Source of the DNA: Planctomycetia bacterium
GTDB lineage: Bacteria; Planctomycetota; Planctomycetia; Gemmatales; Gemmataceae
Length of the DNA stretch: 5,533 nucleotides
Direction of reading: 5' to 3'
NCBI GenBank assembly: GCA_025356615.1
Contig: JANXSH010000690.1
Coordinates: 1-5,533, forward strand
In this document: positions 1-5,348 of the stretch, in pieces
Numbering within the stretch: the stretch's first letter is position 1
How the letters are laid out: every line of letters begins with the position of its first letter
Notes under the pieces: model-generated
What the model saw: the letters and a program-made list of their open reading frames with translations, nothing else
The model's database searches: none
Told to the model about the DNA's origin: nothing
Program-made: the position numbers and the translations under genes

Positions 1-80
1 TCCCGTCCGAAAGACGGGGATCCCGTGGTGAAGAGCAAGAGACCGGCCAAGACAAGGCCGGAGGTCGTTCGTGATCGCAT
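1..80 (-). CDS. Partial CDS, N-terminus of a secreted protein (signal peptide only)
   Basis: Read on the minus strand, an ATG at 80-78 opens a frame that stays open to the left edge (26 codons and 2 bases). The peptide begins MRSRTTSGLVLAGLLLF, then TTGSPSFGR: a basic n-region, a hydrophobic core of about 12 residues and a polar stretch. This is a textbook Sec-type signal peptide. A strong Shine-Dalgarno sequence (AGGAGG, plus-strand 87-92) lies 6 bases before the ATG. That makes the start convincing even though the frame is cut by the window. The mature protein is outside the window, so its function cannot be told. The gene is divergent from the DUF6807 gene and shares its upstream region. 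The alternative, a plus-strand gene tail ending at 84, is less likely because it lacks any comparable signal. Confidence 0.7.
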   Translation of the reverse strand, partial: MRSRTTSGLVLAGLLLFTTGSPSFGR

Positions 81-86
81 GTGATT

Positions 87-92
87 CCTCCT
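87..92 (-). promoter_or_regulatory. Shine-Dalgarno site of the left-edge secreted-protein gene
   Basis: Plus-strand CCTCCT reads AGGAGG on the minus strand, with 6 bases to the ATG at 80. It is the strongest ribosome-binding site in the window, and it decides both strand and start for the truncated gene. Confidence 0.7.
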
Positions 93-110
93 GTGCGAAA
101 CCTTCTCGAT

Positions 111-139
111 GACATAGGACAACGCCATCGGTCTTTCAA
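111..139 (-). promoter_or_regulatory. Candidate sigma-70-type promoter for the left-edge gene
   Basis: On the minus strand TTGAAA (plus 134-139) matches the -35 consensus at five of six positions. It is followed after exactly 17 bases by TATGTC (plus 111-116), which keeps only the first three bases of the -10 consensus. Transcription would begin near 104 and leave a short leader of about 24 bases before the ATG at 80. The spacing and position are good but the -10 is weak. This is inference from sequence only. Confidence 0.33.
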
Positions 140-156
140 CCGTCCGAAGCAGACTA

Positions 157-329
157 AACCACAGAGTCCCAGAGAACGATCCGCAGATTTCGCAGATTAC
201 ACAGATTAATACAGAGATATAGAACAGCACCAGGACTTGCCTTCTTATGGCCTTCACTCTCTCTCTTCTGTCTTAATCTGTGTAATCTGCGGATCGTTCG
301 TCTTCGAAACTATTGTCTTCTCTGTGGTT
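157..329. repeat. Imperfect intergenic inverted repeat built on a 9-base unit
   Basis: Two nested pairs of arms face each other. The outer arms are AACCACAGAG (157-166) and its exact complement (320-329). The inner arms run 174-208 and 274-299 and match exactly apart from one 9-base unit. The left inner arm has three units (CCGCAGATT, TCGCAGATT, ACACAGATT at 181-207); the right arm has two. The similarity continues weakly inward to about 215 and 264. The centre (about 209-273) is AT- and CT-rich. The composition is clearly lower in GC than the flanking genes. Repeats with an AATCTGTGTAATCTGCGG-like core are, as I recall, scattered in many environmental bacterial genomes, so this is probably a dispersed non-coding element. 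No flanking target-site duplication is visible. It fills most of the region between the two divergent secreted-protein genes. Confidence 0.8.
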
Positions 330-366
330 CACTTCGTTTCGGGTTGTCCTCTCGGAGACAGTACCC

Positions 367-1389
367 ATGCTCTCGCGTCGTAGTTTCGCTCTCGGCCTGG
401 TCCCCCTCGGCGTGGCCGGGTTACTCCCCAGGCAGCTCCGTGCGGAGTCGCCCCCGGACCTCTCGTTGGACGCATCCAAGACTCACGTCGATTTCAAGCG
501 CGGCAAGACGCTGCTGACCCGCTACGTCCTTTCCGAAAAAGTCGCCAAGCCGTACTTCTGGCCGATGAACGTCGCCGGCTCCGCCGTGACGCGATCCTGG
601 CCGATGGAAGAAGGCAAAGGGGAGGCGAAGGACCACCCGCATCAGAAGTCGGCGTGGTTCTGTCACGGCGACGTGATCCCGCAGGGGGTGAAGTTCGCGA
701 AGCACTTCCGCGATGTCGAGGGCGTCGATTTCTGGTCCGAGCGCAAGGGCCACGGCAAGATCGTCTGCACTTCCGCCAAGGTGAACGGCACGACGCTGGA
801 GACGGCCAACGAGTGGCGCACCGCCGAGGGCGACCCGATCCTCGACGAGTCGCGGGACCTGACGCTCTCCTCGATCGGGGCGGACGACTACCTCCTCGTC
901 CTCGCCATCGACCTGCACGCGAAATACTGCGGGATCGTCTTCGGCGACACGAAGGAAGGCTCGTTGGGCGTCCGCGTCCGCGAGAGCATCCGCGTGGACA
1001 AGGGCAAAGGTCGGCTGGTCAACGCCGAGGGCAAGGTGAGCGTCCCGAAGAAGGAAGCCTGCTGGGGTCTCGTTTCCAACTGGTGCGACTACAGCGGTCC
1101 GGTGGACGACAAGGGAACCGTCGCGGGCATCGCCGTCTTCGCCGACCCGATGAACGCGATCGACACCGCCTGGCACGCCCGCAACTACGGCCTGCTCGCC
1201 GCCAACCCCTTCGGGCGCGAGAAGCACGCGAAGTTCCCCGGCCGCAAGGGGAACAACGACCTCGTGACGATGAAGAAGGGCGATCACCTGAAGCTGCGTT
1301 ACGCGCTGTACCTGCACGCGGGGGATGAGAAGGAGGGGAAGGTCGCGAAGGCGTTCGAGGGATTTGCGCGGGGTGGCAAGAAGGGGTAG
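367..1389 (+). CDS. Exported DUF6807 family protein ('PmoA family')
   Basis: A 340-residue protein. It matches the DUF6807 family, often labelled 'PmoA family' although not a methane monooxygenase subunit in any demonstrated sense. The N-terminus has a twin-arginine-like SRRSF motif (residues 3-7), a hydrophobic core to about residue 20 and a likely cleavage after LRA (24-26), so the protein should be exported. The family signature is clear: PYFWPMN (62-68), VTRSWPMEEG (74-83), DHPHQKSAWFCHGDV (89-103, His90, His92 and His100) and GVDFW downstream. The function is not established. In planctomycetes such genes often sit among sugar-catabolism and glycosidase genes, which is recollection and not shown here. 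I chose the ATG at 367 because GGAGA (354-358) lies 8 bases upstream and the signal peptide begins there. A TTG start at 313 would lie inside the inverted repeat and bury the signal peptide. Length is normal and the frame is intact. Confidence 0.85.
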   Translation: MLSRRSFALGLVPLGVAGLLPRQLRAESPPDLSLDASKTHVDFKRGKTLLTRYVLSEKVAKPYFWPMNVAGSAVTRSWPMEEGKGEAKDHPHQKSAWFCHGDVIPQGVKFAKHFRDVEGVDFWSERKGHGKIVCTSAKVNGTTLETANEWRTAEGDPILDESRDLTLSSIGADDYLLVLAIDLHAKYCGIVFGDTKEGSLGVRVRESIRVDKGKGRLVNAEGKVSVPKKEACWGLVSNWCDYSGPVDDKGTVAGIAVFADPMNAIDTAWHARNYGLLAANPFGREKHAKFPGRKGNNDLVTMKKGDHLKLRYALYLHAGDEKEGKVAKAFEGFARGGKKG

Positions 1390-1402
1390 GTTTCCGCCCA
1401 AT

Positions 1403-1422
1403 CCAGCGGTTGCACCGCCTGG
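1403..1422 (+). terminator. Weak hairpin just after the DUF6807 gene
   Basis: CCA-GCGGT (1403-1410) pairs with ACCGC-TGG (1414-1422) around a TGC loop, with one bulged C at 1419. It lies 14 bases after the stop codon. There is no T tract, only a pyrimidine-rich stretch after it, so intrinsic termination is uncertain. Confidence 0.27.
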
Positions 1423-1491
1423 GGTTCGCTCTTCCTCTACTCCTCCGGCCAATTCCGGCGGCGCGCCTACTTCGGGGGGTGGGAGATGGTC

Positions 1492-1497
1492 TATGAT
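1492..1497 (+). promoter_or_regulatory. Candidate -10 box upstream of the kinase operon
   Basis: TATGAT matches the -10 consensus at five of six positions and sits in an otherwise GC-rich stretch. No convincing -35 lies at 16-18 bases; the best is ACTTCG at 1469-1474. If it is used, the transcript would begin near 1504. Its leader would then carry the whole 41-bp inverted repeat (1540-1641) before the kinase start at 1679. Confidence 0.25.
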
Positions 1498-1539
1498 AGT
1501 ATCTCGGCACGGAAGAAGATCACGGTGGCTCGCTGGTTA

Positions 1540-1641
1540 GACCCCACCCCCCAGCCCCCTCCCCTAAAGGGGAGGGGGAGCCGGACTCGAACCTGTCTTG
1601 CTCCCCCTCCCCTTTAGGGGAGGGGGCTGGGGGGTGGGGTC
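1540..1641. repeat. Perfect 41-bp inverted repeat with palindromic arms and G-quadruplex motifs
   Basis: The left arm 1540-1580 and right arm 1601-1641 are exact reverse complements over 41 bases, separated by a 20-base spacer (1581-1600). Each arm also contains its own palindrome: CCCCCTCCCCT, AA, AGGGGAGGGGG in the left arm (1555-1578) and the complement in the right arm. The DNA or RNA can therefore fold as one long hairpin or as two small ones. The right arm carries four G runs of 4-6 bases with 1-2 base loops on the plus strand (1617-1639); the left arm has the same on the minus strand (1542-1564). It carries no open gene and no visible target-site duplication. Such GC-rich CCCCTCCC...GGGAGGGG elements look like dispersed REP/MITE-type repeats. 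Copies elsewhere in the genome would prove it. Confidence 0.9.
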
Positions 1642-1678
1642 AGCCTTACACCGACTCAACCCTAACCCCCTTCTCTCG

Positions 1679-2410
1679 ATGGATTTGCGGCTCGTTCCTG
1701 ATCCCGATCTGGCCGACTCACTCGATCGTTGCGACCGCGAGGCGGAACGCCTGCGCGCCCTGCTCGGCGCATACCATACGTTCGTTGGCCACGACTTGGC
1801 CAATCAACTGCTCTCCCTCCAGGAGTTCGCCCGCCTGGTCGAGGCGGTAGACCTCTCGAGGCTGGACGAGGAGTCGAAAATGCTCATGGGACGCATCGGC
1901 TTCCTGAGCGAGACGATGCGGTCGCAGGCCCGTCGGCTCACCGAGATCGGCAACCTCCTGCGTGAACCGCCGTGGGGGCCATCTCTGTCGTTGGCGGAGG
2001 CCGTCGAAGAGGTCATCGCCGTCGTCCGCTGCCGGATGGATGCGGGTCAAGTCGCGTTCTACTTCGGGGAGGCGTCTGTCGTCCTCCCGGTCGAACGGGT
2101 GTTGCTCCATCGGGTGCTGGTCGAGTTACTCACCAACGCCGTCCAGGCGATCGGCGTCGGCCGGCCCGGCAGGATCGACCTTTCGGGAGAATGGTCCCCG
2201 GAAGGCGGGATGATTCGCGTCCGTGACTCGGGGGTCGGCATCGTACCGGACCGACTCGGCACCCTTCTCAGGACGCCCAAGGTCGGCGGGCTGCTCCTGG
2301 TCCGTCAGGCGTCCGCGCTCTGGGGTGGTCGCCTGCATGTCGAGTCCGACACGAATCGGGGCACTACTGTGACGGTTACGATGTCGGCACCGACTGGAGG
2401 TCGTGAATGA
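1679..2410 (+). CDS. Small soluble histidine-kinase-like protein with degenerate ATP-binding region
   Basis: A 243-residue cytosolic protein with no membrane segment or sensor domain. Residues 15-95 look like a DHp helix pair, with the candidate phospho-acceptor in FVGHDLANQL (His38). Residues 105-237 are a HATPase_c domain: N-box ELLTNAVQAI (149-158, Asn153), G1 box VRDSGVGI (181-188, Asp183), then the end strand WGGRLHVES and GTTVTVTM. The usual F-box/FFTTK lid is absent, and the G2 GxGLGL motif is replaced by VGGLLLVRQ (202-210), so ATP binding may be weakened. It could be an active kinase with a short lid, or act mainly as a phosphotransferase in the manner of ChpT or Spo0B; the latter is inference. 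The start is the ATG at 1679. No Shine-Dalgarno is seen, and a TTG at 1598 would encode the repeat. It overlaps the hybrid kinase gene by ATGA, so the two are co-translated. Confidence 0.82.
   Translation: MDLRLVPDPDLADSLDRCDREAERLRALLGAYHTFVGHDLANQLLSLQEFARLVEAVDLSRLDEESKMLMGRIGFLSETMRSQARRLTEIGNLLREPPWGPSLSLAEAVEEVIAVVRCRMDAGQVAFYFGEASVVLPVERVLLHRVLVELLTNAVQAIGVGRPGRIDLSGEWSPEGGMIRVRDSGVGIVPDRLGTLLRTPKVGGLLLVRQASALWGGRLHVESDTNRGTTVTVTMSAPTGGRE
2396..2401 (+). promoter_or_regulatory. Shine-Dalgarno site of the hybrid kinase inside the preceding gene
   Basis: GGAGGT lies 5 bases before the ATG at 2407, within the last codons of the upstream kinase-like gene. Together with the ATGA stop/start overlap it indicates translational coupling of the pair and fixes the start of the hybrid kinase. 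Confidence 0.7.
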
Positions 2411-4416
2411 GCGATTCCCTTCGTCTCTTTCTCGTCGAGGATAACGAGGACGAGGCCTACCTCATCCGCAAGAGCCTTCAACGGGCCGGCCACCAGGTCA
2501 CGCACTGCCGGTACGCCGCCGACGCGCTGATCGTCCTGGCGCAGAGTACGTTCGACCTCGTGCTACTCGACCAAGGCTTGCAGGACATGGAGGGGCTGGA
2601 ACTGCTGCACCGGATTAACCGGGAGGGCATCGTCGTCCCGGTGCTGATGATTACGGGCAGGGACGAGGCACAGTTCGCCACCCGCGTCCTTCAGGCGGGT
2701 GCCCTGGACTACGTCATCAAGGATAAGGCTCTGACCTACCTCGGCGACCTCGCGAAGCGCGTCGCGGAGTCGGTCCGCCGGCACCGGCTGGAGCAGGCGA
2801 ACCAGTTGCTCGTCCAGGCGCTCGAGTCCGCCCGCGACGGGGTCATCATCACGGACCTCCAGGGGACCATCATCGAGGTCAACCGCTCCCTCGAGGAGCT
2901 GAGCGGCTATAGCCGAACGGAACTCATCGGCCTGTCGCCGCGCGTCTTCAAGAGCGGGATCCACGGCGTCGAATTCTACCAGCGGATGTGGCAGTCGATC
3001 CTCGCGCGCGGCAGTTGGCAGGGCGAGCTGACCAACCGCCGGAAGGACGGCCAACTCCGGCAGGTGTCGATGACGATTTCGCCCATCGTCGATGCGCAGA
3101 GCCGGTTGACGCACTTCGTCGGCATCCAGCGCGATGTCACGGACCACAAGCGCCTCGAGCAGCAGCTCATCCAGATGCAGAAGATGCAGTCCGTCGGCAC
3201 CCTGGCCGGCGGCATCGCGCACGAGTTCAACAACCTGATGGCGGGCATCAACGGCTACGCCTCACTCGGCCTGCGCGAGCCGGGGGTCGCCCCGATCCTG
3301 ACCGAGTTCTTGACGAACATCGTCAACCTGTCCGAGCGCGCGGCCAACCTAACGCGGCAACTCCTCGCCTTCGCCCGCAAGCCCGCTCTGGTTCGCCAGC
3401 GGACCTCGCTGCCGGAACTCTTGCGGACGACAGCCGACCTCGTCACGCGGACCTTGCAACAGGAGGTCGATCTCGACGTGACCGGCGGGGACGCCATACC
3501 CCTCGTCGTCGAGGCGGACCCCAACCAACTCCAGCAGGCGCTCATCAACCTGGCGCTGAACGGCCGCGACGCCATCCTGGAACGCCTTGCCAAGGGCCGG
3601 GGCACCGGCAACTCCCACAGCGGAAGCCTGCGTCTCACGCACGCCTCGCAACTCGGCCGGCTCTCCTTCCGCCTCCGCCCGGTCTCGCTCTCCGAGCCGA
3701 AGCCCGCATTCCCCCAGGCGATCCCGCCGGGCGACTACCTCTTGATGCAAGTCCAGGACGACGGTGCCGGCATGTCGGCGGACACCCGGAACCAGGCCCT
3801 CGACCCGTTCTTCACCACCAAGGACGTGGGCCAGGGCACGGGCCTGGGATTGCCGATGGTCTACGGCATCATCCAGGCCCACCACGGCTTCCTGACCATC
3901 GACAGTGAGCCTGGCCAGGGCACGACGATGGGCGTCTACCTGCCCGCGATGGTCGATTCCCCGCGCGAACCCGAGCGGTCGGTTTTCGAGGGAGAAATCG
4001 ACACGGTCGAGCCGGAGGCGACTCCGGGGCGCTCGATCCTGGTGATCGACGACGAGGAGGCCGTCATCGATGTCGTGCGGCGATTCCTGGAGATCGCCGG
4101 CCACACCGTCCGCTGCGTCACGACGAGCGACGCCGGGCTGGACTACCTCGCCTCCGGCCAGCCCATCGACCTGATCGTCCTCGACCTGATGATGCCGCGC
4201 GAGGACTCCCAAATCACGTTCCACCGGCTCCGCCAGTGCTGCCCCAATGTGCCCATCCTCCTGTGTACCGGCCTCGCCGAGTCGCCCCTCGTGCGGACGC
4301 TGATGGAACACCCTGGGACATCGCTGTTGCGCAAGCCATTTCGCATGAACGAGTTGTGGTACGCGGTCCACCAGGCGCTCCTGGCCTCGACCGGCGTGCC
4401 CGAAATCAGCTCTTGA
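2407..4416 (+). CDS. Hybrid sensor histidine kinase, REC-PAS-HisKA-HATPase-REC
   Basis: A 669-residue soluble phosphorelay protein. REC1 (about 5-122) has the acidic pair Glu11/Asp12, phospho-acceptor Asp55, Thr83 and Lys105 in DYVIKD. A PAS/PAC domain follows (about 137-250; ITDLQGTIIEVNRSLEELSGYS and VGIQRDVTDHK). HisKA has the H-box GTLAGGIAHEFNNLM (264-278, His272). HATPase_c (about 335-515) is complete: N-box INLALNGRDAI (Asn385), G1 DDGAGM (451-456), F-box DPFFTTK (466-472) and G2 GQGTGLGLPMVYG (475-487). REC2 (about 542-660) has Asp548/Asp549, Asp593, Thr621 and Lys643 in RKPF. All catalytic residues are present. It has no membrane segment and no DNA-binding output, so the signal is presumably cytosolic or comes through REC1. 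It overlaps the upstream kinase-like gene by four bases. The likely flow is His272 to Asp593, with REC1 acting as an input site; that order is inference. Confidence 0.93.
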   Translation: MSDSLRLFLVEDNEDEAYLIRKSLQRAGHQVTHCRYAADALIVLAQSTFDLVLLDQGLQDMEGLELLHRINREGIVVPVLMITGRDEAQFATRVLQAGALDYVIKDKALTYLGDLAKRVAESVRRHRLEQANQLLVQALESARDGVIITDLQGTIIEVNRSLEELSGYSRTELIGLSPRVFKSGIHGVEFYQRMWQSILARGSWQGELTNRRKDGQLRQVSMTISPIVDAQSRLTHFVGIQRDVTDHKRLEQQLIQMQKMQSVGTLAGGIAHEFNNLMAGINGYASLGLREPGVAPILTEFLTNIVNLSERAANLTRQLLAFARKPALVRQRTSLPELLRTTADLVTRTLQQEVDLDVTGGDAIPLVVEADPNQLQQALINLALNGRDAILERLAKGRGTGNSHSGSLRLTHASQLGRLSFRLRPVSLSEPKPAFPQAIPPGDYLLMQVQDDGAGMSADTRNQALDPFFTTKDVGQGTGLGLPMVYGIIQAHHGFLTIDSEPGQGTTMGVYLPAMVDSPREPERSVFEGEIDTVEPEATPGRSILVIDDEEAVIDVVRRFLEIAGHTVRCVTTSDAGLDYLASGQPIDLIVLDLMMPREDSQITFHRLRQCCPNVPILLCTGLAESPLVRTLMEHPGTSLLRKPFRMNELWYAVHQALLASTGVPEISS

Positions 4417-4441
4417 CATCCGGGCCGACCGAGGGCATATC
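4413..4441 (+). promoter_or_regulatory. Candidate promoter overlapping the hybrid kinase stop codon
   Basis: A perfect -35 hexamer TTGACA (4413-4418) spans the TGA stop of the hybrid kinase. CATATC (4436-4441) stands 17 bases later as a poor -10, with three of six matches. Transcription would begin near 4448, about 45 bases before the next gene. If real, it would uncouple the lipoprotein-like gene from the kinase operon. A chance match is possible. Confidence 0.28.
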
Positions 4442-4493
4442 CCCAGGCTCGACCATTCTCGAAAACGCCAGGTTCCGATCCCAGAGGCGTCCC

Positions 4494-5174
4494 ATGACCA
4501 CCTCGCTCACGCGCCGCCGGTTCGCGCTCGTCGCCCTATCCCTGTTCGTGCCGGCGGGCTGCCATTATTTCTCGCAGATGGCGCACGAGCCGGACCTCGC
4601 CGCCCTGCCGGACATCACGCCGACCCGCCTCGACTACGTCGATACGGACGGCTTCGACGCCTTGCTGGAGAACGCGCTCGTAAACCAAGATCCCGTCATC
4701 GTGGTCCGCACGCAGCGGAGTCGGCCCGACTGGGACGGCCGACTCAACGCCTGGATCGCGGCCTGGAACCGGGGCGGATCGGGTCGCCCGCGCACCGCGC
4801 GGGGCCAGGCGGGCCTCGCCCAGGCCGCCCTCGACAAGGACACCCTGCGCGAGTTGCGCCTGCTCGTCAACGGCCTGCTCGACCGCGTCGAGGAGGCCGC
4901 CCAGACCGGCTCGACGTGGTACGCCGACCACCGCGAACTCTCGCGCCGTATCGCCGTGCTGAAGCCGTACAGCTTGCGATTCCACATGGACGACGAGGGA
5001 TCGATCCAACTCGTCTTCTTCCACGGCAACTACGCCCCCTACTTCCCGCGCTTCATGCAGACACTTACGGAATCCCGAGCGCTGGAGGGAGAGGAGTGGT
5101 CGCGCTGCGTCGAATGTTCACGCTGCTCGCGGGTCAAGGGCAAGGAAGTAGAGGGAATGCTGACGGGCCGTTGA
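4494..5174 (+). CDS. Unrecognised exported protein, possible Tat lipoprotein
   Basis: A 226-residue protein I do not recognise. The N-terminus reads MTTSLTRRRFALVAL: a twin-arginine-like TRRRF motif (6-10), a hydrophobic core (10-19) and then VPAGC with Cys23. The latter resembles a lipobox, but the Pro at -3 is unusual, so lipidation is uncertain while export is likely. The body has no repeats or further membrane segments. It includes a helical, Leu-rich stretch (about 110-145; LRELRLLVNGLLDRVEEAA) and an aromatic-rich segment near 165-190 (VFFHGNYAPYFPRFM). The C-terminus carries Cys205, Cys208 and Cys211 spaced CxxCxxC, followed by a basic tail. Codon use in these last 30 or so codons is less GC-rich at third positions than in the body. 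I chose the ATG at 4494 because the signal sequence starts there; an upstream extension to 4236 would overlap the kinase in another frame. It lies 77 bases after the kinase on the same strand. No clear Shine-Dalgarno is seen. Confidence 0.72.
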   Translation: MTTSLTRRRFALVALSLFVPAGCHYFSQMAHEPDLAALPDITPTRLDYVDTDGFDALLENALVNQDPVIVVRTQRSRPDWDGRLNAWIAAWNRGGSGRPRTARGQAGLAQAALDKDTLRELRLLVNGLLDRVEEAAQTGSTWYADHRELSRRIAVLKPYSLRFHMDDEGSIQLVFFHGNYAPYFPRFMQTLTESRALEGEEWSRCVECSRCSRVKGKEVEGMLTGR

Positions 5175-5206
5175 GAGTGGTTCCTCGAGCGGAGCCAACG
5201 ACGAGC

Positions 5207-5228
5207 CGGACCCTCGCAAGAGAGTCCG
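5207..5228 (+). terminator. Hairpin with GCAA tetraloop after the lipoprotein-like gene
   Basis: CGGAC-C-CTC (5207-5215) pairs with GAG-A-GTCCG (5220-5228) around a GCAA loop of the GNRA type, with one C/A mismatch. It lies 33 bases past the stop codon at 5174 and has no T tract. It could help end transcription or stabilise the 3' end; the evidence is only the fold. The rest of the 5175-5348 gap shows no gene or repeat. Confidence 0.25.
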
Positions 5229-5348
5229 ACTGGGCAACTGGCGCTGGCAATGGCCGAACTGAAGCCGTAGTATGGAAAGTGGCGGAAGGCACCGAACGAG
5301 CGGAATCTGCGTGAATCGACCGTCATCCAAGGGTGAAGGGGATCGTCG

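Noticed and set aside
2..61. Two short GC hairpins (2-18 and 43-61) as terminators
   Set aside because: They lie inside the minus-strand signal-peptide coding region and neither is followed by a T tract, so chance or coding constraint explains them.
1..84. Plus-strand frame open from the left edge to a TGA at 82-84, as the tail of an upstream gene
   Set aside because: The minus strand over the same bases has a start, an ideal Shine-Dalgarno and a signal peptide. The plus frame has only the absence of a stop over 27 codons.
157..329. CRISPR-like array from the repeated CAGATT units
   Set aside because: The units are 9 bases, contiguous and in opposing arms. There are no regular spacers and no cas genes.
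313..366. TTG start at 313 for the DUF6807 gene
   Set aside because: It begins inside the inverted repeat, has no ribosome-binding site and would place 18 residues before a clear signal peptide that starts at 367.
421..1452. Long minus-strand frame opposite the DUF6807 gene
   Set aside because: It is an Arg/Val/Glu/Leu-rich shadow of a GC-rich gene. It has no recognisable domain, and the plus strand has clear family motifs.
1540..1641. Intrinsic terminator for the DUF6807 gene
   Set aside because: It lies 150 bases past the stop and neither arm is followed by a T tract. A dispersed repeat explains the perfect symmetry better, though it may still affect transcription.
2988..3908. Long alternative plus frame inside the hybrid kinase
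   Set aside because: It is a Pro/Arg/Gly-rich off-frame product. The kinase frame carries all catalytic motifs over this stretch.
3349..4419. Long minus-strand frame opposite the hybrid kinase
   Set aside because: It is a complement shadow of high-GC coding DNA with no domain of its own.
4236..4493. Upstream extension of the lipoprotein-like gene into the kinase
   Set aside because: It would overlap REC2 of the kinase in another frame and would hide the N-terminal signal sequence starting at 4494.
4916..5314. Alternative plus frame continuing past the lipoprotein-like gene
   Set aside because: No signal, motif or ribosome-binding site is seen, and its composition is that of an off-frame translation. 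It was kept in mind only as a possible frameshift partner for the odd C-terminus.
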